NCBI GenBank assembly: GCA_014529385.2
Contig: CM043950.1
Coordinates: 67,482,435-67,546,434 of the forward strand
Reading direction: 5' to 3'
Length of the DNA: 64,000 nucleotides
Source: Adiantum capillus-veneris
Taxonomy: Eukaryota; Streptophyta; Polypodiopsida; Polypodiales; Pteridaceae
Under the pieces are notes generated by a model. The model was not told the DNA's origin and ran no database searches. It was given only the letters and a program-made list of their open reading frames with translations. Numbering within the stretch: position 1 is the stretch's first letter; each line of letters starts with the position of its first letter. Positions 32,577 to 44,200 of this stretch are shown here, in pieces. Both the position numbers and the translations under genes were made by a program.

Positions 32577-33500
32577 ATGGTTGGCAACAACAACACAGAT
32601 GTGTTCAAGATGTTTGCTGCTGTGGACAGGTTGGATGGGGACTATTACCCTATGTGGTCTTACATGATGCAACATGTTCTTGTGTCAAAGGGCGTCTGGA
32701 ATATTGTGCAGGGCATTGATGTACGTCCTGGTTCTGAGGATGTAGGCGATGTTGAGGATGTTGCAGGTCTTGCTGCAAGGATTGCAGCTATTAGAGTTGT
32801 TTTGCCTACGGTAGAACAAGCTCGTTGGGATGTAAAGGATGCGCAGGCTCATGCATTGATTGCATTGTCTGTGAAGCGCACCATTGTTCCTCACATCCGT
32901 TCAGCAAAATCTGCAAAACAAGCTTGGGATATTCTAGCAGGTCTTTATGCAAGCCGCAATGAGGCTAAAATTGCTTTGCTGCGTAAAGAGCTAGAGTCGA
33001 AGATTATGCATGAGGAAGATGATATGGACGCTTTCCTTGCTAGTGTCAAGGATATCAATGAGCAACTTATTTCTACAGGAGAAGTCATTTCAGACAGTTC
33101 CCTTGTGCAGACTGTTCTTGATGCCTTACCAGATTCTTACCAAACTTTTGCTAGTACTTGGAGACTTATGACCAAGGAAATCCAGAAGTTGTCAAGTTTG
33201 ATGCATTATGCACATTTCTGTTGCAAGAGTCACTTTCCATAAAAAATAGGAGTAGACAGCGTGCAGTTGAATAGGCTTTTATTGCTTCTCAAAGAAAGGG
33301 TGGTAACAACAATGCAGCCACTTCTTATGGTTCTTTTGTGAGTGGCAAAACTTATGTTCCTAATGCTTCTGCTGGCAGCAATTCGTCGGGGAATTCTGGT
33401 GACAAGGACAAAAAGAAGATGCGTTGCCATTATTGTAAAGCTAATGATCACTTGATCAAGTCGTGTCCTAAGTTGAAGGCCAAAGAGGCTAAGAAGAAAG
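32577..33500 (+). pseudogene. Copia gag
   Basis: ATG 32577 (ACCATGG context) opens a gag of the UBN2 class: RLDGDYYPMWSYMMQHVLVS, SAKQAWDILAGLYASRNEAK, DAFLASVKDINEQLIST. A frameshift near 33190 displaces the rest (TFLLQESLSIKNRSRQRAVE), which is then cut by TAG at about 33270. The zinc knuckle CHYCKANDHLIKSC follows at about 33425. The protein would form the particle that packages element RNA. Confidence 0.9.
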
Positions 33501-36500
33501 AGGGTGGTTCCACTGCAAATGCTGGCTCCACTACAAATGCAGCCAATGTTAAGTCTTCTGTGAAAGGAGACTATGATGTTGATGTTGATGTTGATGTTGA
33601 TGTTGATGTAGAATGGGCTTTTAGCATAGAGTGCACTTACAATCCTGCTGTCCATGATGCATGCTTGTTAGTTGTTGCAGATTCACATGTGTGGTATTTC
33701 GACAGTGATGCTAAAAAGGACATTACCTCACATCGTGAATTGTTTACCTCTCTCGAGTCTGTCCCTCAAGGAAATTCTGTCACCTGTGCCAACAATGCCT
33801 CTTATCCAGTTCAGGGAGTTGGAAAGATTGTGCTCACTGCTGCTAATGGCAGTTCCTTCACACTTGTTGATGCACTTTATGTACCTGGGATCAAAAAGAA
33901 TCTCTTGTCTGTAGCCTCACTTGCTAGACTTGGACTTGTAGTCAAATTTGTGGATGACAGATGTACAGTTCATGATCTCAGTTTTGGTGATGAAATTGTT
34001 GCATCTGGCCTTTTGTGTTGTGGGCTGTATAAGCTCACTTTGTATGACAAGTGTGGGAAAAATTTTGCAAATGCTGTTGCAGATTCAAGGGCTATTTCAG
34101 ATGCAAAACTTTGGCATGCACGTTTTGGTCATCTGGATTTTGCCAGTTTGCTGCGTTTGCAGAAATCTGATATGGTTTCTTCTTTGCCGCCTCTTGAAGC
34201 ACCTGTCAAACATGTTTGTGAAGGCCATATTTTGGGTAAGATGCAGCGTTCTAAGTTTCCAAAGGATGGTTCAATTCGGGCCATATGCAGGTTGCAGCTT
34301 GTGCATAGTGATGTTTGTGGGCCCATGCAAACTCCGTCCTTGGGCAACTACCTTTACTTCATGACTTTCATTGATGATTACTCCAGGCATGCATGGGTAT
34401 TTCTGCTTAAAGCGAAGTCCGAAGTTTTTATGTGCTTCAAACAATTTCTGGCTATGGCTGAAAATGTCTCGAAATGTACTATGGGCACCCTCCGTTCCTA
34501 TCGAGGGGGGGAGTATATGTCTCATGAATTTAATGCATTTCTGGCTAGTCGTGGGATAAAACACCAATGTACAATGCCTTATACGCCTCAGCAAAATGGT
34601 GTTGCTGAGAGGAAAAAACAGGTCACTGACGGAAATGGCACGATGTATGGTCAAAAGTCAAGCTTTGCCGCATTCTTTTTGGCTTGAGGCCATCATGTGT
34701 GCCACTTATGTACTTAACAGGTGTCCTATGAAATCTTTGCAGTCTATTACTCCATATGAAGCATGGCATGATAGAAAGCCTTCTATTGAGCACATGCGTG
34801 TTTTTTGGCTGTTTGGCATATGCTTTGGTGCCACAAACACAGCGAAGAAAATTGGATGATAAGGCTGTCAAATGTATTTTTGTTGGTTATAGTGTTGAAA
34901 GCAAAGGTTGCAGGTTGTATCATCCGCAAACAAAACGTATTTTGGTTTCACAGGATGTAGTGTTTGTGGAAGATTCTGTTTAGCCCTTGCTGTCATGTAC
35001 TAGAGACAGTAACGTAAGCTCATAGGACATTTATGACACTTTGTTGCCTCTTTTCAGTGGTGGAAATACAAATGTAAGTTCCAATGAGGCAAATGTACAG
35101 TCTATGGGGGTTTCTGAAAATGTTGTAGATCAACCTATTACTGATGCAGATGTACGTGATGTACTTGATGAGGAAAGGGCTGAAAATGAGCAGGCTAGAG
35201 GTATGCCAAAATGGCTGGTGCACACTTACTTTGCGTGACAGTAAGTTCCAATGAGGCAAATGTACAATCTATGGGGGTTTCTAAAAATGTTATAGATTAG
35301 CCTATTACTGATGCAGATGTGCATGATGTACTTGATGAGGAAAGGGCTGAAAATGAGCAAGCTAGAGGTATGCCAAAATGGTTGGTGCACACTTTGCGTG
35401 ACAGTAAATTGGATGCACCTTTGTCTAGTCGTACTCGTTCAGGCTCTCGCCATGCATCTTATGCATCAGATTGTTATGCTTTGGCTGTGTCTAGCTTACA
35501 TGATGTTGAGGAGCCTCTGTCTTTTGATGAAGCACAGAATTCAAAAAATTGGATGGCTGCCATGCAATCAGAATATGATGCACTTATACAAAATGACACA
35601 TGGACTTTATGTGATTTGCCTCCTGGCAAAAAGGCCATTGGTAAAAAGTGGGTTTACAAGTTGAAATGCAAGCCGGATGGTGAGATCGATCGCCATAAGG
35701 CTCGACTTGTTGCAAAGGGTTATGCACAACAAAGGCATAGATTATGAAGAGACTTTTTCTCCCACTTGTCGTATGACTACTGTGCGTTTTCTATGTGCAT
35801 TGGCAGCTCATTTTGGTTGGGATGTACATCAATCAGACATTGTTACTGCTTTCTTGAATGGTGACATATTTGAGGAAGTTTATGTAACGCAGCCTCGTGG
35901 TTTTGTCATAAAAGGACAAGAGGACAAAGTGTGCAGATGTAAGAAGGCTTTGTATGGGTTGAAGCAATCTCCTCGTGCTTGGTATGAGAAAGCTGATACT
36001 CATTTGGTCAAACAAGGCTTTCGTAACAGTCCCACAGAAAGCACATTGTATGTAAAGCGTGAGGGTGATGTACTTCTCATTGTGGTTCTTTATGTCGATG
36101 ATTTTCTGATCACTGTACCAAATGAGAGACATATTGCAAAATTTAAGGCTGATTTGAATTCTACTTTCAAGATGAAAGATTTGGGGCTGTTGCATCATTA
36201 CTTGGGTATACAATTTAAGCAGTGTGATGGTGGTATTGCCTTGTGTCAGAAAAGTTACATAGAGACATTGCTATGTAAGTTTGGACTTGAGGATTGCAAA
36301 CCTATTGCCACTCCCATGGAAACAGTTTTGAAGTTGAGTCTACATGATGCTGTTGATCCTGCTGATGTCACTCTTTACCAAACTGCTGTTGGCTGCCTCA
36401 TTTATGTATGCAACACGAGGCCGGACATTCAGTTTGCAATCACACAGGTCAGCAGATTTATGCATAGCCCAGGGTCTAAGCATTGGCAGGCTGTCAAGAG

Positions 36501-37047
36501 GATTTTCCGCTACCTTAGTGGCACTTTACTTCTTGGCTTGTTTTATCCCAAGAGGGGATCATTGCCGCCAGACTTACATGATTTTTAGGACTCAGATTGG
36601 GCTGGTTGTTTTGACACCCGAGTGTCCACAAGTGGTTTTTGTTTCATGCTTGGCAGTTCATGTATATCATGGTTGAGCAAGAAGCAACCTACTATGGCCA
36701 CTTCGAGTTGTGAGGCTAAGTACAGGGCAGTCTTCACAGCTACGGTTGAGTGTGTATGGCTCAGACGCCTTATGGCTGATTTGGGTGTTGGATAGGACAC
36801 TACCAACACTATCTACACTGATAGTCAGAGCGCATTGGCAGTTGCAAGGAACCCAGTTTTTCATGCTCGCACAAAGCACATTGAGGTGCATTACCATTAT
36901 GTCAAGGAGAGACTCTCAGCAGGAGAGATCAGCTTGGCTTATGTGCCAACACAGGACAACCTTGCAGAGCTTTTCACAAAGGCATTGTCTCGTGAGAAGC
37001 TTGAAGCTTTCCTCAAAGCTTTGGGCTTACTCCCCTTTGTGGACTGA
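33501..37047 (+). pseudogene. Copia pol: protease, integrase, reverse transcriptase, RNase H
   Basis: Domains in order: protease (VWYFDSDAKKDITSH, where the usual D-S-G-A reads DSDA); GAG-pre-integrase (LWHARFGHLDF); integrase core (HSDVCGPM, FIDDYSRHAWVF, TLRSYRGGEY, PQQNGVAERK); reverse transcriptase (WDVHQSDIVTAFLNG, ALYGLKQSPRAWY, VVLYVDDFLI); RNase H (DSDWAGC, SSCEAKYRAV, TDSQSALAVARNP, TKHIEVHYHYVKERL). The second catalytic Asp of integrase seems replaced by Tyr (SYRG for SDRG). Frameshifts near 34615, 34810 and 35735 and stops at 34981, about 35298, 36586 and about 36793 break it. A GATGTT hexamer run (33574-33607) gives an Asp-Val repeat before the protease. Confidence 0.93.
35074..35407. 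repeat. 167-bp tandem duplication inside copia pol
   Basis: GTAAGTTCCAATGAGGCAAA begins at 35074 and 35241. The second copy has a few extra changes, one creating an in-frame TAG. It falls in the linker between integrase and reverse transcriptase. Confidence 0.95.
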
Positions 37048-37111
37048 TCATGTCCTCAGGGCATGGCACTTCCCTTTACTCATGTGCCAGCTCTCGTTCA
37101 TCGTATCACTC

Positions 37112-37122
37112 CAGGGGGGATT
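37112..37122 (+). other. Polypurine tract, copia element
   Basis: AGGGGGGATT immediately before the 3' LTR. Confidence 0.9.
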
Positions 37123-37349
37123 TGTTACCATATACATGTGGTAGTGATGTGTGTGAACACACTAGGACCGCCGGGGCATTTTTTCCCTCTTTAGGAGGTT
37201 TTTTCCCCCGAGCATTGTATATACGCCCATCACTCTAGGGCTATCTATCTTTCCATTGCACAGTAAGTTATACACTCTCTATTGTGTGCCTTGAGCTTCC
37301 TTCGTCTTCTCCAAGATGTGTGCGTTTCTCTGCAACCCTAATTCCAACA
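37123..37349 (+). repeat. 3' LTR, copia element
   Basis: 227 bases, same ends as the 5' LTR, about 9 substitutions. Confidence 0.97.
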
Positions 37350-37354
37350 ACACA

Positions 37355-40300
37355 TCCAATATTTTTAAGCCACACTCACAATTGTGAGTGGTGATGTTAT
37401 ATCAACTTGGCAAAGAATATAAAACTAGCCTCAAGACTACATATGTCTTGATGAGACAAGGGTTTTAAAAAGGGGCTTTACAATAAGGATATAAGACTCA
37501 CATCAAGTCCTCGTAGTCAACGTACACCTGCTCATTCTATAAATATCTCTAACTTACCCTTCACTTATAAACATAAAACTGCTAATTATTGTAGCTATGT
37601 AGAAGAAATTCTAGTATAGTAGACATCCTTGTACACGGAGTGTTATGCCTTCCCATGGTTGCTATGTTTGTAGCTATGCTTGAGTTTGTCATATCAATAT
37701 ACATCATATATGGTGTAACCTCCATGAAGAAGTCATGTTTGTCATAGTGAGATGAGTGTATTCTCGTATCATGATTAAGCTCATTTCAAGATTCACTTAC
37801 AAGTTTGAGCTTTTTGGTAACTCAAAATAAATTCTATCAATTAAGTGGTACATAAGCATAGTCAGCCTATAGCACATCAATAGAACCCTTGTCCATAGCA
37901 ATTAAGTGGTACATAAGCATAGTCAGTCTATAGCACATCAATAGAACCCTTGTCCATAGGTTGAGCCAACTCACAATCTTTTATCATGAGCTAGAATCAT
38001 GTATACTCTTTACCCAAGACCCTTTTCTTGAAGCGTAACTCATCCAGTGTATGTCCTAACATATGGACATTTGGTATCTTGTTGCACTGATCATTTAGTG
38101 GGATATATACCATGCATGTAATATAGACTATAGCAATAGAATGCTTGAATGAGAAATCATAAAGAATTGGAAAAATAAATGCTAAATTGGTTAGGTATGG
38201 TTCATAACCATGCTTATTGACAAGAAAGAGATATCATCTATTGCATCCATATAAGAATGAGGAGACTAAATCATAAAGAATCACTTTTTGACCACAGAAG
38301 AAATATAAATGTGTAGAAGAAAATATTCGCGTCCAAAGAATAATTAAAAATGCATATAAGTCAAACAAAGTTCTGATCAAAAAACAAGTTAGTAAAGTAT
38401 GTATTTGAGAACATGCCATGCATGCAACATATGTGTTCACTCATGCACAAATTCATACCAAAGGTCTTAGAGGTGTGTGGAAATAAATATGATTGAGCAA
38501 CTAAATACATATGTATGGAGACTTGTGCATGCCTTGCATGTCTTAATAGGGTACTTATGATGTCATGAATAGTAAAACATAGGTATAGATTTATGCATAA
38601 TCATATAGAGTCTCCACCATCGGTCCCCGTGCTTCTTAGAGAGAGTATAAGGATGATTTGGTGAACACAAATAAGAGGTACCAAACTATTAAAGAATGTA
38701 ATCTTCTTGTCAACAACTATAGAGGCACTTTGTCATCAAGAAAATAATATGCAATCGGTAAATACCATAGGCAATGTTTGTCCAATCATGAACTTGAGCA
38801 GGTTTGTCCCTAGAATGAGGAAGCACTTGTTGAAATGACTCTGTCATAGAAATATAACTTCACAAATCACTATTGTACAATAAATGTTTTTGTTCCTTGT
38901 GACTCATAGTCATTGCACCATGACCCATAACATTGGAGAGATAATATCCTTATTTTATGGAATCTCTATCTTCACATTGAAGATGTGTCCTTGGAGTAGT
39001 CCTCAAAACTTTTAGCATTGTACCTCATTTTTGCAGGCACCTTCAGTAGATGTAGCAGCAGCTTATTGTAGTCATAGATACAAACTGTAATGATTGTAGT
39101 AGCTACAATCATTATAGAGCTCTGCTTGATGTCTAGAACTTCCCTTGTCAATTTGGTCACTTGCTTTGTTGGCAACCAATGCCTTATATGTAAACCAGTT
39201 CCATTGAGTAAAGCTAAGAAGTAGTTAGGTAACCTCTAACACTTGGAATGTACTTTGCATGGATGTAGAGGATTGTAAATTAGCCTTACAAAAAGGTCAC
39301 AATCACAAAAACAGTCATGCCAATTCATAATAACAAAATTTTGTTTTGAAATCCAAACAAAGTTCTTGTAAGAGCAAAAAATGTTTGGAAACATCATTTT
39401 TTCTTTGCCAAAACTATCAAAGGCTAAAGTTGCAATTGTTGACCACCTATTTTTCACTACATTATGTAAAAATTGGTGTAAAATCTAAGTAAATTTTTTT
39501 CTACGAGTTGGAGACCATGATGATTCCAATATGCTATGCAAGAAAAATGTATAAAATCAAACTTTATATGCAAATATTGATAGAAACCAATGTGAGGGTG
39601 TGGTTTATGGCATAAAAGTGTCCACCCATCCATTACATATATCGCCCTTGCTATTAGTCGCCCTGCCCCACAGTATTCCATATGGGCTCATTGTCCCTTG
39701 TCTATGACACTATCCAAGACCCTTTTCCTCGCAATATTTTTCAATTTTCTATATCTCTCTACCATTTATCTATGTGTATACTCTATATACATATGCATCT
39801 ATGTGGGTAGAGATAATGAACATTAGAAACTAATTATAAACTTAATCAAAGCTTGCATCAAAAGAGGGGGAGAGAGAGAGAGAGAGCACAAAATAAACTT
39901 GATTATTGAACTAGTTGAAAACTCTACATGGTGGCATCTTTAAATAGGGCTAGAGAGAGAAATACAAATGGGTATTACAAGTCTACACGAGTACTCCCTC
40001 TAACCATGAGCTAAAGTGGCCTTTCTGTTGAGAATGGAAAAAATAAGTAATTTTATGCTTTGCTTTGTAGGGCCTCACACACCCAAAAAAGCCTTAGCTT
40101 TTCTACTTAAGATTAGAAGGGCCAAATCAAGCTCACATGGATATGTTGTAAATCTCATGCAAAGTACTTTGCACTCATGTGGTGATAAACAAGATTTGAT
40201 ACACATACAATAAATGCAATTTCTCACAAAGTAGGTAATTTGCGCTTGATTATGGCACTTAGGGTGCAATTAGCCAGCAATGTGTGAGCGATTGGCACAA

Positions 40301-40786
40301 AGGGGACTTATGCAATCAGTCTAATTAAGTGCACAACGCCAATTTGATGATAATGAAACTATAATCAAGTACACATATGCTAATCAAGTATAAACCCATA
40401 ATAATTTGTTTATACACTTTCCTGTCACTATGATAACTAGTCAATTAGAGTAGTGGCTCATGGTTTGCACAAGAACATGCTAAAGATTGGAGTAGTTGGA
40501 ACATATGTTAGAAAAAGATTAATTCACTAATTAGAAAATTAAGGAGACTAACCATTAGGGTGAGGTGGACTAATGAAATTTACAATAAGAGGCTAATGAC
40601 CCCTTCAAAGCTCTCATACCATTTGAAGGCTATGGTGGGTACAGAAAAGAGGCATTCATCACTTAAGAATAATTAAGATTAGCAACTAATAAGACACTCA
40701 ATCAAAGCATGCCCACAAAGAGAGAGAGAGAGAGAGAGAGAGTGCAAATGCAAAGTAACCTTGATTATATTAGTTGAAAACTCTAC
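37355..40786. other. Intergenic, no recognisable gene; small repeats
   Basis: AT-rich. A 61-bp tandem duplication (CAATTAAGTGGTACATAAGC) lies at 37838-37898 and 37899-37959. Two related segments, 39855-39945 and 40705-40790, each contain a GAGAGA run, a CTTGATTAT stretch and TAGTTGAAAACTCTACATG. The intact gypsy element inserted just after the second. No open frame has family support. Confidence 0.7.
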
Positions 40787-40791
40787 ATGAT

Positions 40792-41170
40792 TGTTGAGAG
40801 GCACATGTTAGAAACTGACTCTGAATAGCTAAGTCGGATTTTGACTTATCGGATATTTACTGAGCTGTATTTTGCTAAGTCGGATGTAACTGTCTTTCAG
40901 TTGCAGTCTGCTGAATGTCTTGTGACTGGGTAGTTAAGTCGGATTTATCTATATAAGTGGGGAATGTATCTGCGCACGATGTATCTGTTCTCTGATATGA
41001 ATGTGATGATGATGGTGCAGTGCAGCAACTATTCAGTGTATTGTCTCTGCTTACTCTGATATTTTGAGTAGTCATGTTTACTGTGTCTGAATTGTTGTTA
41101 ATGAAGTATGGTGGAGTAGATGGTTATTCTTGCTGTGTATGATGTTCATGTGTTGACCTAACCCACAACA
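40792..41170 (+). repeat. 5' LTR, gypsy element
   Basis: Inverted TGTTG/CAACA ends. U3 holds three copies of TAAGTCGGAT (40830, 40876, 40935) and a TATA box, TATATAAG, at 40950-40957, from which element RNA would start about 30 bases on. Confidence 0.98.
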
Positions 41171-41174
41171 CATT

Positions 41175-41192
41175 TGGCGATCCTGCTGGGTT
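41175..41192 (+). promoter_or_regulatory. Primer-binding site, gypsy element
   Basis: TTGGCGATCCTGCTGGG, four bases after the LTR, with the expected TGG start. The priming tRNA was not identified. Confidence 0.75.
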
Positions 41193-41247
41193 AACGTTTA
41201 TTTTCAAGTAATGATGCATGTAAGAGGGAGACAGGAGAGTAGGAAGA

Positions 41248-44200
41248 GTGTACTACACAAGGGCTCAAGCACAGGCTGGAAACATTGATCCATTTAACTA
41301 TGATCATGACAATCAGCAATCACCCGATGCTCAGGGGCAGCAACCTGTAGACCAAGGAGGGGTAGGATCAGGAGCAGCAGGAGAAGAGAGAGTGAGGCAA
41401 TTTATTGGAGCTTTATTCCTGGCAAGAAGAACCACCAGGAGAAGGATCCAGTTTGACCCACTTCAGGGGGCTACCAGGCAAAGACCTAGGAGACCACCAC
41501 AACCCATTCCAATGGCTCAACCACCACCCAACCCAAAGGTCAAGGCAGCCAAGTTTAGAGCAGGGAGTAAGGAAGATGCTGACTGTCATGTGGCACAGTT
41601 TGAAACTAAGTGGAAGGCAAGTGGCTATCAGGTGATGTATGCTGATGGAGTAAAGATGGAACAGTTTGCTGCCACATTGGAAGGAAAGGCCATGAGTTGG
41701 TTCAGCCAATATGGCATTGCACATTTTGCTACTTATAATGCTTTGAAGCAGGCATTTCTGCAGAGATTTAGAAAGGAGAAGACTCCGACTGATGTCCTAA
41801 GAAAACTCAGAGACATTAAGCAAAATAAGATGCTGGTTGAAGACTATGCACAGAAGTTCAGAATTTTAGTAGAAAGATTGCAGGGGAATGAAAGACCCAC
41901 TAATGAAATGTTAGCAGGTTATTTTTTGAAAGGATTGAGAAGCAGCTTAAAGGGAGCAGTAGCTAGCATTGATATTGCTGGAGGTCTGGATGACATTGTT
42001 ACTGCTGCTGCAAGGGTGGAGAAGAGACTTGGCATGACCAAAGCAAAACGAAAAGAAGACAGTGACTCAGATTCAGAAGAAGCATCTGAAGACACAGATT
42101 CCAGTGGGAACTCAGATTCAGACTCACCATCAGACAGTGATGAGGAAACAGAAAAAAGAAAGAAGAAACAGAGCAGTAAGAAGAAGAAAGTCAAGCAAAA
42201 GCAGAGTATTGAGCAAGATTTGGTAGGCAAACTTAAAAAGTTTGGTTATTCTGTTGTAGCACCTAAAGAAAAAGTGTATTGTCACATTTGTGAAAGGGAT
42301 GGACATAACACTGCTAGCTGTTGGTACAATCCAAAGAATAGAGGGCAGACAGCACCTAACATAGGAAGAGGAAGACCAGAAGTTGGAGCCAATCAAGCAG
42401 TACCATTTAGGGGAAGACCACCATTTCAGAGGACAAGACCTCCTAGACCTCCTTGGAGAGAGCAGGAGAACAATAATAATAGGAGACCCTGTGTGTATTG
42501 TGGTGCACCAGATCACTGGGTAGGTCCCAATTGTGCTTTATGGGTGAAGCATAGGGAAGAAAGGGGAATGCCCATTGTGAGATATAATCAGCCCAATCAA
42601 CTTGAAAATCAGCAACAGCAGCAACAGCAGCAGCAGCAAAATCAGCCAGCAGCTCAGGCAAATGTAATCTTGTTTGATGTGTTTTCTCAGGATGAGCAGA
42701 TTCAAGATACTGACCAAGAACATGAGCAGCAAGGGAATGAAGAGGAACATCAATGGGCTTGTGACTGTAACCAATGTGTGCAGGAGGATCATGTTGAATT
42801 TCTAGCAGTGACTAGGTCTAAGGATAAAGCACCTTTGGATTGGAAGGAGCAAAAAGGGGTAAGAGACCAGGTTACAAAAAGGATTTCCAAACACCAGGCA
42901 AAGCAGGTGGATATTGAGGATGACCCAAAAGAAAAGGAAGAGCAGAATAATGGGAGCAAGGAGGTGGAAAATAAACAGGATAAGGATTGGTTTGAAATAC
43001 TTATTAGCTCACCTCTTCAATTATCTTTGGATCAGTTGTTGCAATTGGTTCCAGCTTTCAAAGACAGATTGTTCAGAAAGCTGCAGAACCTGAATGGACT
43101 TGGCACAATGGACAGGCAGTTTTCTCCAGCAGCAGCAAATAGAATTGATCCAGCAGATGTGGACTTTGTGGTACCACTTATTAAAGTACACTTTCTTGGA
43201 GAAAATTTTGATGATGTGTTATTGGATGGAGGCTCTGGGGTGAATATTTTACCAGAGGCAGTGTACAAAAGAATGGAGTTGGGAGCTATGGCTCCAGCAC
43301 CTTTTCAGGTGAAAATGGCAGACCAATCTAGGGTACAACCTTTGGGAATTCTCAAAGCACAGGAAATTCAGGTGTCAGGATTATCCTTTTTTGTTAATTT
43401 TGTGGTACTCAGAATGTCAGACTCAGCAGCTGCATATGAAATGCTATTAGGAAGGCCTTGGTTCAGATTGGCTAAAGTAAGACAGGACTGGGGAGAAAAT
43501 GTTGTCATATTGAAAAAAGGGAAAAAGAAAGTAACCATACCTATGAGGGGAAGGAAGATGGTTCCATTAAGTGAGAAACCACTGTTTGCTCAGACTATTA
43601 ATTTTGCTGATGAGGTCACAGATGACCAAGAGGAAGAGTTCTTGAAGGCCAATCCAACTGTTGTACCTGTGTTTGAAGTAGATGTGGAAAGCATGTTACA
43701 GCAAGGTAAGGAACAAGATGAGCCAGATACAGGTTTAGCACCAGGACAGACAGTGCAGGGTAAGGAACTGTTACAGTTGGTGGACCAGAAATATGCTATG
43801 TCTGATAAGGAACAGATTCAGCAGGAAGAAAAGGAGGCCAGGGATATGGCTGAGAAAATTTATGAAAAGAAGTTTGGGGCATCAAGCAGGGTAGAAAAGG
43901 AGGAGCTTCAGGAGCTGAATTTAGGAACAGAGGCTGAACCAAGAATGGTCAAAGTGAGTGCACACATTCAAGGGGAATTTCTGGCACAGCTGTTGCACTT
44001 ATTGGTTGATTATAAGGATGTGTTTGCTTGGGATTATTCTCAGGTGAGAGGCATTGACCCAACACTACATCAGCATAGGATTAATTTGAAAGAGGGTGCA
44101 AAACCAATTGTGCAGCAAAGATATAGAATGAATCCTAACTTTGCCAAACAGGTGAAGGAGGAGCTTGATAAGCTCCTGGCAGTAGGGTTCATTAAACCTG

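Larger units (their letters stand above)
31988..37349 (+). mobile_element. Complete but defective Ty1/copia retrotransposon
   Basis: A 5,362-bp unit bounded by 227-bp direct LTRs and flanked by the 5-bp duplication ACACA (31983-31987, 37350-37354). Internal order is primer-binding site, gag, protease, integrase, reverse transcriptase, RNase H and polypurine tract, which is copia order. LTRs differ at about 9 of 227 positions (about 4 %), so the insertion is moderately old. Frameshifts and stops prevent independent movement. Confidence 0.97.
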
